Counted from the first letter of the stretch, positions 28,810-38,488 are shown. The stretch is DNA of 51,425 nt from Candidatus Omnitrophica bacterium CG11_big_fil_rev_8_21_14_0_20_41_12 (GCA_002796135.1 PCWB01000037.1:1-51425); one strand, 5' to 3'. A program made the numbers and translations. The notes: a model not told the origin generated them from the sequence alone.

Positions 28810-29445
28810 TTAAATCCCGCATAAACTAACCACTAATTTTTCCAAAGCAAAGGCAGGCTTAAGCCTGCCTGTTTTTATCTCTATATCGCAGTTAAGCAGA
28901 AGTTTGAGTTTCCTTCTGGCATCACCGGCAACTATCCCCTGTTTTTCCCAGGAATAACGTAGGCCTCCCAGGATCCGTTCAGGAGCCTCTCCGTTTTTAA
29001 GTAGTTGGTTTAAAATACGTAGCGCAAAATCGGTTTTTCTTAATTCGATCTGCCGGTTTAAAACAAAGGCGTCCGGATTAACTGTTTCCTTAAAACGCAA
29101 AACTGAAGCCCCCGGAGACATCTCTTTAATGAATTTATTTTTATGGTCATACCGCGCAAAATCAAATACTAAAACTATCCGTGGCTGTGGTTTCTTGAAA
29201 AAAGCAAGCAGAAAATCACACGATTCCTCATTAAGCGAATCTGCATCTTTGATAATAATGAGGCGCTTGGCGCCTTTTAGCGGAATCGCTAAAAGGCGCT
29301 CCTGAATATCTTTCAAGGTTATTTCTTTGGCGTATAATGTATCGGAATTGAAATCTTGCAGCTCTTGGGAAAGGAATTCCTGCTTTATCTTTTTAAGCTG
29401 GGTTTCTTTAGACTGGATATCCTGGCCGATAAGTAAATAGACCAT
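28810..29445 (-). CDS. holA: DNA polymerase III delta subunit-like
   Basis: Re-started at MVYLLIGQDIQSKETQLKKIKQEF...; HolA-type N-terminal domain. Confidence 0.7.
   Translation of the reverse strand: MVYLLIGQDIQSKETQLKKIKQEFLSQELQDFNSDTLYAKEITLKDIQERLLAIPLKGAKRLIIIKDADSLNEESCDFLLAFFKKPQPRIVLVFDFARYDHKNKFIKEMSPGASVLRFKETVNPDAFVLNRQIELRKTDFALRILNQLLKNGEAPERILGGLRYSWEKQGIVAGDARRKLKLLLNCDIEIKTGRLKPAFALEKLVVSLCGI
28851..28876 (+). terminator. Rho-independent terminator for rpsT, embedded antisense in the holA 3' coding region
   Basis: Perfect 20-bp palindrome AGGCAGGCTTAAGCCTGCCT followed by GTTTTT. Confidence 0.7.
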
Positions 29446-29446
29446 A

Positions 29447-30022
29447 TTACCATTGTTCAACTGTGCGCTCGACAATACGACGGGCAAGGTCTTCAATAGC
29501 ATTATTTACCGCTGTATTTTCACTTACCACAATCACGCTACTCCCTGAGATTGCATTACTGACAAAATAAGAATAATTTCCGTTAAAATTATTCTCCTGC
29601 CAGAGCAATTTATTTTCTTGAGTATCCCAGAGGCTTAAATTCACATAAATATTAATACGATATTCAGCAACGTCTTCGCCGCCGGAGGAATAAGTTAAAG
29701 GGTCTTTACGATATTCTATTAATTCACCCTTGAGCACCAGATCTGCCTGATCTTCCTTAATCGGCTTGAGGTTACCGTCAAAAAGATACTTATTAACTAC
29801 TTTTCTCGTAATATCAGTTTCCAGCATCGGACGATAGATGCGGTATTTATTAGCCGTATAAGCTTCCTGAGTTATATCTACTTTATTTAAGAACGGAGCG
29901 ATATAAATTGTTTTATATTTCCCGTAAATCATGGAACGGGTAGTATAGCCACATCCGGTCAAAACAACACCTAATAAGCAACATGTAGCAACCTTAAGAA
30001 AAAAGTTAATTCTATTTTTCAT
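29447..30022 (-). CDS. LptE-like LPS assembly lipoprotein
   Basis: 191 aa; lipobox VVLTGCGY; LptE-like topology; adjacent to holA and a bamD-like gene. Confidence 0.75.
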   Translation of the reverse strand: MKNRINFFLKVATCCLLGVVLTGCGYTTRSMIYGKYKTIYIAPFLNKVDITQEAYTANKYRIYRPMLETDITRKVVNKYLFDGNLKPIKEDQADLVLKGELIEYRKDPLTYSSGGEDVAEYRINIYVNLSLWDTQENKLLWQENNFNGNYSYFVSNAISGSSVIVVSENTAVNNAIEDLARRIVERTVEQW

Positions 30023-30959
30023 TTTTCCGCTCCATCATCTGTAATCTGGCGATAGCCTCACCAGCCCAAGGGCTTTCCGGGTGATTGTCGATTATATCAT
30101 TATAATATATTTTTGCCGAATCAAAGGCTTTTTGTTTCTCATAAAAGGAGGCAATATCATAACTGGCTTTTGCTTCTTTCTCTCTGATGGCATCGATATT
30201 CTTCTGCGCATCTAAAGAAAGTATGGCATCCGGATGCTCTCTTACAAACTCCTCAAATCTTTCCTTAGCATCCTGTGCTGCTCCCTGATCATAGTCAGCC
30301 CCTTTAGACAAACTTCCCCGGCAGGAGGCGATCTGGAATTTTGCCGCAGATGCCCACTCGCTATCCGGGTAACGGGAAACTACTTTGTTAAACTCCTCTT
30401 CGGCTTCGTAATAACGTAAAAGTCCTTTCAAAACCAAACCTAATTTATATTGTGCTTGGGGCGCCAAGGGGCCGTAAGTAGAATTTTCCACGACCTTCCC
30501 AAATATCTCGATCGCTGGATTATCCACAGGCAGATCTATACCCAGGACCTTGCGTTTTTCTCCGGCCATAAACCTCTCGGCAATTTTATACTCTTTGCCG
30601 ATAATCTCCTGAATACGTTCGGAAAACGGATATTTGTCAATCACCATCTGGTAAGCCAGATATGCCTCGTAAGCCTTGCCCTGCGCCTCCTCTGTTAAAC
30701 CCAAGTAATACTGGCTTTCCGCAGCCTCTGCTGATTTAGGATAGGCTTTAAGCAGCTTACGAAACTCACGCTTAGCCTCTTCATATTTATTAATATCGAA
30801 ATAAGATTTGGCATAGGCAAACTGTTCCTTAGGATTATCCTTGGGCAGGTTCTTGGGATTAACCCACTTACCGCTCTTAGGAGTCCAAATCCAGAAAGAA
30901 TATGCCGGCTGGATAGAAAGCAAAGAAATTATTAACAAACTTAAGATTATACGCTTCAT
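30012..30959 (-). CDS. BamD-like outer membrane TPR protein
   Basis: Re-started at MKRIILSLLIISLLSIQPAYS; AYAKSYFDINKYEEAKREFRKLLKAYPKSAEAAESQYYLG. Confidence 0.75.
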   Translation of the reverse strand: MKRIILSLLIISLLSIQPAYSFWIWTPKSGKWVNPKNLPKDNPKEQFAYAKSYFDINKYEEAKREFRKLLKAYPKSAEAAESQYYLGLTEEAQGKAYEAYLAYQMVIDKYPFSERIQEIIGKEYKIAERFMAGEKRKVLGIDLPVDNPAIEIFGKVVENSTYGPLAPQAQYKLGLVLKGLLRYYEAEEEFNKVVSRYPDSEWASAAKFQIASCRGSLSKGADYDQGAAQDAKERFEEFVREHPDAILSLDAQKNIDAIREKEAKASYDIASFYEKQKAFDSAKIYYNDIIDNHPESPWAGEAIARLQMMERKNEK

Positions 30960-30968
30960 AATGTTAGG

Positions 30969-31003
30969 ATTCCCCGTCAAGGCAATTGCCTATTTTCGGG
31001 AAT
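30969..31003. repeat. intergenic hairpin with inner palindrome AGGCAATTGCCT
   Basis: ATTCCCCG...AGGCAATTGCCT...CGGGAAT between comEC and the bamD-like start. Confidence 0.5.
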
Positions 31004-31061
31004 AAAAAAGTTGGAGATGATTTTTACAACCTTTTCAATTTAGCATAGCCGGGGGGCTTTG

Positions 31062-32474
31062 TCAAAGACAAATATAAGCAAGCGGCAGTTTAACCAGCAG
31101 GGCATTGATATTTAAAAGCAGATTAATTAACAAAGAGGTAGGCATGCTGATTAAATGAGCTAAGACAGGACTAATCAGCGCTGATAAAACCAAAGTAAAC
31201 CCGCATAAAGTAATTAAAGTAGCTAAAGGAACAATCAAAATATTGGCCAGAACAGTGACCGGAGCAATAATCCCGAAATTAAAGACAATAATCCCCAAGG
31301 TGCCGATCCAGGCGGAAAAAGAAACTAAACAGCCTTGGCCAATCGATTTCCAGATCTTATTTTTGTAAACCCGCAGGCCAATTAACGCTTCAAGTTTCGG
31401 GTAAAGATAAACGATTGCCAATACGCTGATAAAAGATAATTGAAAACCTATATCAAAAAGCTGGCCCGGATTAATGGTCAAAATAAATAAAGCCGAAATT
31501 GCCAAAGAATTATATATATCCGGGCTTCTTTTAAAAAGGTAAGCGGATAAAAAAATTACTCCCATAAGCGTAGCGCGCATAACCGGGTCACTGGCCCCGG
31601 TGATCAGGCAATAGATCAACAAACAAGCTATCGTCAGGATAATTCGCGCGATACGCCGAAAACGTAAAACCTTGAGTAATAAATTAATAATAAAGGCAAC
31701 AATACCTACATTAAAACCACTAACCACCAGAATATGCACTGTGCCGCTTCTAACAAAAGAATTATTCACCAACCAGGAGATGCCGCGCTTTTGGCCTAAA
31801 ACCATAGCACAAAGAATTCCCGCAGGTAAATCCGTGAGATTACGCCTAATCACCTCCTCCATTTTAGTACGCAGCCATAATGAATGGTTTATCAATTTCG
31901 AACCGCGATTACCGGGATGCTGAATAATTTGCCGGGGATCATCTAAGCGCATTATCAAATAAACTCCCCTCCGCGCCAGAAAATCTTTATAACCACGACC
32001 AGAAGCAAAATTATACGGTCGGGTTAAATTACCCATCAAAGTCAGCTGATCCCCATAACTTAATTTCCGGATAAAGCTTAATTTAACTAATAATTTACCG
32101 CAAGCTGGCCATTTTAATCTATTATTTTGGGCCTCCTGCACACGGAAAACAAACTGAAGATACTGATTCTTTAATTCCGGCTGGCTATCGATAAATCCGC
32201 TTAAGCGATAAAGAGAGCTATCTTTATATAAAACAAAATTATGAATATGGTCCTTGGGCAGGATGCGTGAATTCTTCAGGTTCAAGGCCCCTGCAAATAG
32301 CACTAAAACTAACACCGGGATCCAAAACACAAAATTCTTTCTTCGCAGCAAGATCGCACCGATAAAAATTGCAGCTGCTAATCCCATGATTGGCCAAAAA
32401 CTAAACCGTATAAGATTGGCTAAAACAATCCCCCAGCAATAAAATACAGTTAATACTAACGACGGGCGCATCAT
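31062..32474 (-). CDS. comEC: ComEC/Rec2-like competence channel protein
   Basis: 470 aa; SGTVHILVVSGFNVGIVAFIINLLLKV, SDPVMRATLMG, PGQLFDIGFQLSFISVLAI. Confidence 0.85.
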   Translation of the reverse strand: MMRPSLVLTVFYCWGIVLANLIRFSFWPIMGLAAAIFIGAILLRRKNFVFWIPVLVLVLFAGALNLKNSRILPKDHIHNFVLYKDSSLYRLSGFIDSQPELKNQYLQFVFRVQEAQNNRLKWPACGKLLVKLSFIRKLSYGDQLTLMGNLTRPYNFASGRGYKDFLARRGVYLIMRLDDPRQIIQHPGNRGSKLINHSLWLRTKMEEVIRRNLTDLPAGILCAMVLGQKRGISWLVNNSFVRSGTVHILVVSGFNVGIVAFIINLLLKVLRFRRIARIILTIACLLIYCLITGASDPVMRATLMGVIFLSAYLFKRSPDIYNSLAISALFILTINPGQLFDIGFQLSFISVLAIVYLYPKLEALIGLRVYKNKIWKSIGQGCLVSFSAWIGTLGIIVFNFGIIAPVTVLANILIVPLATLITLCGFTLVLSALISPVLAHLISMPTSLLINLLLNINALLVKLPLAYICL

Positions 32475-32800
32475 TCCACAAAAAAAACTTCTTTTAATTT
32501 CTCATAACGCTGATTTCCAATCCCTTTGATATTTTTTAGCTCATCCAAACTGGAAAACTCATGATGCAGATTGCGAAATTCAATGATACGCTGGGCCAGC
32601 TTAGGGGGAACACACCTGATCCCGGATAACTCATCAAGAGTTACCCGGTTAATATTGATCTTGGCTAATTGAATTTGCGGAATAATTATTTTCTCAATAT
32701 GCCTGTTGACTTTAATTAAATTACTCAAGATCAAACCGCAAAACGCCAGGCCTAAAACAAATAAAATTACTTTCCTTTCTTCGGGGGTAAGATTAAGCAT
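32471..32800 (-). CDS. ComEA-like helix-hairpin-helix protein
   Basis: 109 aa; ININRVTLDELSGIRCVPPKLAQRIIEFR...LDELKNIKGIGNQRYEKLKEVF. Confidence 0.8.
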   Translation of the reverse strand: MLNLTPEERKVILFVLGLAFCGLILSNLIKVNRHIEKIIIPQIQLAKININRVTLDELSGIRCVPPKLAQRIIEFRNLHHEFSSLDELKNIKGIGNQRYEKLKEVFFVE

Positions 32801-32817
32801 AAATAATCCTCTTTACC

Positions 32818-32848
32818 TCAATAGACGTAAAAACCCCAATAATCTAAC
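32818..32848 (-). promoter_or_regulatory. GTTAGA-N15-CGTCTATTGA motif, copy A (upstream of comEA)
   Basis: Exact match to copies B and C at all 16 fixed positions with the same 15-nt spacer. Confidence 0.75.
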
Positions 32849-32856
32849 TATTTTCT

Positions 32857-32885
32857 TTGCAATTTACAGGCCTTTTGTGTATACT
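32857..32885 (+). promoter_or_regulatory. sigma70-like promoter of the response regulator gene
   Basis: TTGCAA-N17-TATACT; the -10 box ends 6 nt before the ATG at 32892. Confidence 0.65.
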
Positions 32886-32891
32886 TTAGTC

Positions 32892-33263
32892 ATGCCGAAG
32901 ATCCTAATTATTGACGATGATTACAATATCGCCAAAAATAGTAGGGAAGAATTAGTTAAGGCAGGCTATGAGGTAGTGGTTGCCTATAGCGCCAAAGAGG
33001 GGATAGAAAAGTTAAAAATTGAAAAACCGGATTGCGTGCTCCTGGATTTAATGCTGCCGGATGAAAGCGGATTCAAAGTCGCTCAAGATATAAAAAACCT
33101 GCCGGAATTTATTAATATTCCGATTATCGCTACCTCCCTGAAACATGAAGCAATTGATAAGCATATCGCGGCCAAAAGCGGAATCACCGTCTATGCCGAA
33201 AAACCCCTCGATTACCAAAGATTACTCTTCGATATTAAGGATGTCTTAGAGGGGACGTCCTGA
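32892..33263 (+). CDS. single-domain response regulator
   Basis: MPKILIIDDDYNIAKN..., DCVLLDLMLPDESG, ...AEKPLDYQRLL; start moved to 32892 from the ORF-track 32706. Confidence 0.88.
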   Translation: MPKILIIDDDYNIAKNSREELVKAGYEVVVAYSAKEGIEKLKIEKPDCVLLDLMLPDESGFKVAQDIKNLPEFINIPIIATSLKHEAIDKHIAAKSGITVYAEKPLDYQRLLFDIKDVLEGTS

Positions 33264-33290
33264 AAGGGGACGTGCCAAAAAGGGACACCC
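33244..33290 (+). repeat. RAYT element inverted end, left
   Basis: GGGGACGTCCTGAAA[GGGGACGTGCCAAA]AAGGGACACCCT. Confidence 0.8.
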
Positions 33291-33292
33291 TA

Positions 33293-33880
33293 TTAAATAT
33301 GAAATTCCTTATCCAAAACATCTTCATACGGCCTTCCCTGCGAAACATAATTAACATATAATTCCCTTCGTTTTTCGTCAGTATCAGCAAGATTTAAATA
33401 TAGAGGATTCAATAATTTAACTACGTCGTTTCTCTCACCCTTTGCATATAATAAATAGCTACTCCAGCGATATTTAAAAAACTCCGATATTATCTTGGAT
33501 CTCAAGGGATTCCTTTCGATATACCGGCCGCATTCCAAAAGATAAGCGTCATTATCAATTAACTTGCTTTTATAACGATTCTGAAAAATAAAACCTACCG
33601 AAAGATATTTTTTCCTAAAACAACTGGCGTACCCTTGTAAAATTGCCTGCATAAACTTTGGTAGATCCGCTGCTTTCGTGGCTTTAATCAATAAATGGAT
33701 GTGATTAATCATAAGGCAATAATGAAAAATAGAAATTTCAAATCTTGCTAAATTGTCGGATACAATATCTAAAAAACATTGATTATCTTCTTCGTCTCCA
33801 AACAACATCCTCCTATCGATACCTCTGGTAACAACATGGTAACATCCTCCATCAACTAATCTTCTGGCATCTCTAGGCAT
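33293..33880 (-). mobile_element. REP-associated tyrosine transposase (RAYT, IS200-like Y1/HUH)
   Basis: 195 aa; HYCLMINHIHLLIK (HUH), NRYKSKLIDNDAYLLECGRYIERNPLR, KYRWSSY. Confidence 0.9.
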
Positions 33881-33899
33881 AAAAAACCCTCCTTCTGCT

Positions 33900-33930
33900 T
33901 CAATAGACGCAAAAGGAAGGCAAATCTAAC
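33900..33930 (-). promoter_or_regulatory. GTTAGA-N15-CGTCTATTGA motif, copy B (upstream of RAYT)
   Basis: Same motif, 19 nt before the RAYT ATG. Confidence 0.75.
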
Positions 33931-33944
33931 AATTATTTTATTAC

Positions 33945-33972
33945 AAGGGTGTCCCTTTTCAGGACGTCCCCG
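33945..33972 (-). repeat. RAYT element inverted end, right
   Basis: AGGGTGTCCCTTTTCAGGACGTCCCC, inverted copy of the left end without its internal 14-nt segment. Confidence 0.8.
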
Positions 33973-33975
33973 CTA

Positions 33976-36375
33976 TTATATAACGATATTGATGAGTTTT
34001 TGGGGGACGATGATGATTTTTTTCGGAGACTTACCTTCAAACCAAGAGATTAATTTCTCATCTTTGAGCACTAACTCTTTAAGCTTATCCTCGGCTATAT
34101 TGCGGGGCACTTCGATTTTACTGCGCAGTTTGCCATTAACCTGAATCACTAACTCTACATTCTCTTCTATCAATAGCTCAGGGTTAAACTTCGGCCAGGG
34201 GGCTTTAAAGATACTCTCATTATACCCTAAAATTTCCCAAAGCTCCTCGCAAAAATGCGGGGCAATCGGACTAAGCATGATCACAAAGTCAGAAAATACC
34301 TTCTTGTCCGCTCCCAGCTGATAAATAACATTGGTGAGCTCCATAAAGCTGGCAATCGCGGTATTAAATTTAAATTCGCTAAAATCCGTACTGACTTTTT
34401 TGATTGTTCTATGCAGCGCTCTTAACACCTGCAGGTCGGCATTACTTTTAAGATTTTCCTGAATACGCCATACTCGGTTTAAAAATTTATAAGCTCCCTC
34501 CAACCCACGCTCCTCCCACTCCAACTCTGTCTCAGGCGGAGCAGCAAATAAAATAAACAGCCGCAGGGCGTCAGCACCGTAATTTTTGATCATCGAGTCC
34601 GGGTCAACAATATTGCCTTTAGATTTTGACATTACCTCGCCGTCTTTTAAAACCATACCCTGAGTAAGCAACTTATCAAACGGCTCAGTAAAATCGATCA
34701 TCTTTAGGTCCTGGAAGAATTTAGTGAAAAATCGCGAGTACAATAAATGTAAGATCGCATGCTCAATTCCCCCAATATATTGATCAACCATCATCCAATA
34801 CTTGGCTTCCTTAACATCAAAGGGTGCATCATTAAATTTAGGCGAGCAAAATCTCAAAAAATACCATGAAGAGTCAAAAAAAGTAGCCATGGTATCAGTT
34901 TCGCGTCGAGCCTGGCCTTTACATTTAGGGCATTTTACTTCCACGAATTTTTTGACCTTACCTAATGGGCTTCCGCCTTCTCCAGTAAAAGGCGCACTCG
35001 CTGGAAGCTCGACGGGCAAATCTTTATATGGCACAGGAACAATACCGCAAGCCGGACAATAAATCATCGGTATCGGAGTGCCCCAATAACGCTGACGGGA
35101 GATTAACCAATCACGCAAACGGAAATGCGTCTGAATCTTACCGATTCCCTTGGCCTCCATCCATTGAGCGATCCTGGTTTTTGCCTCTTGATTATCCAAT
35201 CCGTTAAACTCTCCGGAATTTACCTGTCGGCCGTCTCCTTCGTATGCCTCGGATAATTCAGCTGCAGAGCTTATAGATTTATCTTTTGGCTCGATAACAA
35301 CACGCAGCGGTAATTTATGTTCTTTGGCAAAAAGAAAATCCCGCTGATCATGCGTAGGCACAGCCATAATTGCCCCTGTTCCGTACTCCATTAAAACATA
35401 ATCGGCAATCCAGATCGGGACCTTTTCGTTATTCACCGGATTAATCGCAAAGCTCCCGGTAAACACTCCTTCTTTCTTTACATCAGAAGCAGTGCGCACC
35501 AGTTTGCTTTCTCTGGCAACTTTTTTCATAAACTGTAAAACTTCTTTCTCCTGCGGCTTATCCTTAACCAAATCTAAAACTAAAGGATGTTCAGGAGCCA
35601 AAACAATATAGGTGGCTCCGAAAATTGTGTCTACGCGCGTAGTAAATACCGGTATTGTTCTATCACTATTCTCAAGACGAAAATAAATATCTACACCGCT
35701 ACTCTTGCCAATCCAGTTATTCTGCATGGCCAAAACCCGCTGCGGCCAATTTTTAAGCTGGTTTAAATCCTCCAGCAATCTCTCTTTGTATTCAGTAATC
35801 TTTAAATACCACTGCACTAAATCTTTTTGCTCAACTTTGGTATGACAGCGCCAGCATCCGCCTTCGATTACCTCTTCATTAGCTAAAGTCGTCTGGCAGC
35901 TGGGACACCAGTTAACTCCCGAGGCTTTGCGGTAAGCCAGGCCGCGCTCAAACATCTTTAAGAAAATCCACTGGTTCCATTTGTAATAATCGCTGTCGCA
36001 GGTGGAAACCTCTCTTTCCCAGTCATAGGAAAAGCCCATCTTTTTCAGTTCTGTTTCCATGTCCTTGATACATTTATGCGTCCAGTCAACAGGTTTAGTT
36101 TTGTTTTTAATCGCCGCATTCTCTGCCGGCTGGCCAAAGGCGTCAAACCCCATCGGGTGCATGACATTGTAACCTTCTAAGGTTTTAAAACGGCTGGCGA
36201 CATCGCCGATGGTGTAATTACGCACATGGCCCATGTGGATTTTACCGCTGGGATAGGGAAACATCTCTAGCAAATAATATTTTTTGCGCGTAGAGTCAGC
36301 TTGCGCACGGAAAACATGGGCTTTGGCCCACTTTTTCTGCCATTTTTCTTCGATCTTCTTAAAATCGTAATGCAT
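33976..36375 (-). CDS. leuS: leucyl-tRNA synthetase
   Basis: Re-started at [49 protein letters not shown]. Confidence 0.96.
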   Translation of the reverse strand: MHYDFKKIEEKWQKKWAKAHVFRAQADSTRKKYYLLEMFPYPSGKIHMGHVRNYTIGDVASRFKTLEGYNVMHPMGFDAFGQPAENAAIKNKTKPVDWTHKCIKDMETELKKMGFSYDWEREVSTCDSDYYKWNQWIFLKMFERGLAYRKASGVNWCPSCQTTLANEEVIEGGCWRCHTKVEQKDLVQWYLKITEYKERLLEDLNQLKNWPQRVLAMQNNWIGKSSGVDIYFRLENSDRTIPVFTTRVDTIFGATYIVLAPEHPLVLDLVKDKPQEKEVLQFMKKVARESKLVRTASDVKKEGVFTGSFAINPVNNEKVPIWIADYVLMEYGTGAIMAVPTHDQRDFLFAKEHKLPLRVVIEPKDKSISSAAELSEAYEGDGRQVNSGEFNGLDNQEAKTRIAQWMEAKGIGKIQTHFRLRDWLISRQRYWGTPIPMIYCPACGIVPVPYKDLPVELPASAPFTGEGGSPLGKVKKFVEVKCPKCKGQARRETDTMATFFDSSWYFLRFCSPKFNDAPFDVKEAKYWMMVDQYIGGIEHAILHLLYSRFFTKFFQDLKMIDFTEPFDKLLTQGMVLKDGEVMSKSKGNIVDPDSMIKNYGADALRLFILFAAPPETELEWEERGLEGAYKFLNRVWRIQENLKSNADLQVLRALHRTIKKVSTDFSEFKFNTAIASFMELTNVIYQLGADKKVFSDFVIMLSPIAPHFCEELWEILGYNESIFKAPWPKFNPELLIEENVELVIQVNGKLRSKIEVPRNIAEDKLKELVLKDEKLISWFEGKSPKKIIIVPQKLINIVI

Positions 36376-36420
36376 TTGCCCACGAGGACACACCTGCGCT
36401 ACATAGCTCCCCGTAAGGGG

Positions 36421-36451
36421 ACACCGACGCAATTCCGATTAGCGTCGGGTG
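36421..36451. repeat. REP-like intergenic hairpin, copy 2
   Basis: ACACCGACGCAATTCCGATTAGCGTCGGGTG; G-C stem pair of copy 1 replaced by A-T. Confidence 0.7.
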
Positions 36452-36472
36452 AAGCTAACTCAACGCGGGGTG

Positions 36473-37318
36473 CTACCTCCCCATTTTTCTTACCAAAACC
36501 AGGTTCTCCTTATCACTATCCGCAGTACTTTTAGGTGTCTCTAAAATCATCGGGATTTTTTTAAATTTAGGATGATTAATAATTCTTTTCATCCCGGCCA
36601 CACCGATATGGCCGCCTCCGATATGATCATGCCGATCGTGGTGGCAGCCTAATGGCCCGGCTGCATCATTAAGATGGATGAGTTTAATTAATTTCGTCCC
36701 GACCATCTCATCGATCTCATCGACCATATTATCAAGACCATCTTTAGTTGCCAAATCGTAGCCGGCTAAATAAGCATGCGCCGTATCCAGGCATAAGCCT
36801 ACGCGGGACTTTTCTTTGATGCCCTTAATAATTTTATGCTGATGATAAAATCTATAACCTAACCAGGATCCGCTTCCGGAAGTATTTTCCAGTAATATCC
36901 CAACCTTAGAATCCTTAGTCTTCTCTATTATTATATTCAGCGCTTCAATCAACCGCTTAATCCCGGCATCCTCAGAGGTTTCCTTATGGCTGCCCATATG
37001 CGTAACAATATAATCCGCGCCTAACTTTTCAGCCTCCAGAATATCCTCGATATAAGCCTGAATCGAGCCATGGTAAAGGCGGCGGTCAGGAGAAGCCAGA
37101 TTAATCAGATAAGATATATGAATAAAAACCGGGTTGATCTTATATTTTTTGCGCCGCCTGATAAACTCCTTAATATCTTCGGGAGCAATCTGGCTGCCGC
37201 GGCGCCAAGTTTGCGGAGAGCGGCTGAAGATCTGCATCGTATCGCAGCCCAAGCTATGGGCGATATCCAACGCCTGATATATCTTGCCTGCCCCGGAAAC
37301 ATGTACGCCTAGAATCAT
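36473..37318 (-). CDS. nfo: deoxyribonuclease IV (endonuclease IV)
   Basis: 281 aa; GVHVSGAGKIYQALDIAHSLGCDTMQIFSRSP, LLENTSGSGSWLG, CLDTAHAYLAGYD, HLNDAAGPLGCHHDRHDHIGGGHIG. Confidence 0.95.
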   Translation of the reverse strand: MILGVHVSGAGKIYQALDIAHSLGCDTMQIFSRSPQTWRRGSQIAPEDIKEFIRRRKKYKINPVFIHISYLINLASPDRRLYHGSIQAYIEDILEAEKLGADYIVTHMGSHKETSEDAGIKRLIEALNIIIEKTKDSKVGILLENTSGSGSWLGYRFYHQHKIIKGIKEKSRVGLCLDTAHAYLAGYDLATKDGLDNMVDEIDEMVGTKLIKLIHLNDAAGPLGCHHDRHDHIGGGHIGVAGMKRIINHPKFKKIPMILETPKSTADSDKENLVLVRKMGR

Positions 37319-37329
37319 AACAGTAAAAG

Positions 37330-37539
37330 CTACCCTTTCTTTTTGATTCTACCTACTAACATGTCAATAGAAACCTCTAAAGCATCGGCGATTTTAGTAA
37401 TCGTGGTGATCGTGGGCTCTTTGGCCATTCCCATCTCGATCTTGACGAGGGTGTTGTTGGAGATATCCGCAAGCCGCGCAAGCTTTTCCTGAGTTAAGCC
37501 TTTCTTCTTCCTTATACTTTTGATATGTTCCGCAAGCAT
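37330..37539 (-). CDS. XRE-family HTH regulator
   Basis: 69 aa; IRKKKGLTQEKLARLADISNNTLVKIEMG. Confidence 0.88.
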   Translation of the reverse strand: MLAEHIKSIRKKKGLTQEKLARLADISNNTLVKIEMGMAKEPTITTITKIADALEVSIDMLVGRIKKKG

Positions 37540-37558
37540 TTTTCTCCTTGACCTATAC

Positions 37559-37570
37559 TTACAATTGTAA
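37559..37570. promoter_or_regulatory. candidate XRE operator palindrome
   Basis: TTACAATTGTAA, with a further ATTTGTAAGG half-site nearby; upstream of the XRE gene. Confidence 0.4.
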
Positions 37571-37654
37571 TAGTATATTTGTAAGGTTACATCTATTAAT
37601 TTGACCTTCAGTTATTATATACCAGAAAAGTCCTTTTTAAAATTAATTTTTTAC

Positions 37655-37685
37655 GTTAGAAACTTGGTTTCTTTGCGTCTATTGA
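37655..37685 (+). promoter_or_regulatory. GTTAGA-N15-CGTCTATTGA motif, copy C (upstream of 37748 ORF)
   Basis: Same motif and spacer as A and B. Confidence 0.75.
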
Positions 37686-37747
37686 CTTAGAGCACCCCGC
37701 GCTTATGAGGTGTTGCGCGGGTATTTCCCCGTTGAAAAGAGAATAAA

Positions 37748-38488
37748 ATGGTAAAAACATACCCGATATCCATAAAACAAATGGTAAAGAATCTACGGAG
37801 CGCGGGATGGTCGTTAGGAGAAATTAGTTTAAAAATAAAAATCCCTAAGAATACGATTTCCGGGTGGGTTAAGGATATAAAACTCACTCACAGACAAAAA
37901 GAGCGCATCAAGCAAAAAATAATCACCTCCGCAGCTATGGGAAGACAGTCAGCTGTAAAAGTAAACCAAGAGAAAATAGAAAAATGGAAATCAGACATCA
38001 GGGAGAAAGTAAAACATTACGGCCAATTGGCTACAAAAGGCCCTGAAGTAAACAAGCTTATTTGCGGAGTATTATATTTATGTGAAGGCGCAAAATATCC
38101 AAGTTCAAGATATCTTTATTTAGGGAACTCTGATCCAAAAATCATATCATTTTTCATTAATGCTTTAAGAAGATGCTACAAAATTGATGAAAATAAGTTG
38201 CGCTTTAGCATTGGTTACCGCTGGGATCAAAACTTCCAAAAACTAAGGAATTATTGGTCGAAAATTACTAAAATACCTAGATCAAAATGCTTGAATTCAA
38301 TACCTGATATACGCACTAAAGGAAAGCCGACTCTAAGAAAAAACTATATGGGGATTTGTAGGATAATATATTACAGCACAGCGTTGCAGTTTGAACTACA
38401 GTCTATTGGCGAAACGATAATCAAAGTGGAGCCGGAGAGGATCGAACTCTCTGCCTCTTCCATGCCATGGAAGCGCTCTCCCAGGTGA
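37748..38488 (+). CDS. HTH plus LAGLIDADG/homing-endonuclease-like protein, annotated C-terminus antisense to tRNA-Ala
   Basis: 246 aa; N-terminal HTH GWSLGEISLKIKIPKNTISGWV; ICGVLYLCEGAKYPSSRYLYLGNSDPKIISFFINALRR; tail VEPERIELSASSMPWKRSPR lies in tRNA-Ala. Confidence 0.65.
   Translation: MVKTYPISIKQMVKNLRSAGWSLGEISLKIKIPKNTISGWVKDIKLTHRQKERIKQKIITSAAMGRQSAVKVNQEKIEKWKSDIREKVKHYGQLATKGPEVNKLICGVLYLCEGAKYPSSRYLYLGNSDPKIISFFINALRRCYKIDENKLRFSIGYRWDQNFQKLRNYWSKITKIPRSKCLNSIPDIRTKGKPTLRKNYMGICRIIYYSTALQFELQSIGETIIKVEPERIELSASSMPWKRSPR

Noticed and set aside
37687-37887. 66-aa minus-strand ORF
   Set aside because: Antisense to the start of the HTH/homing-like ORF and its leader hairpin.
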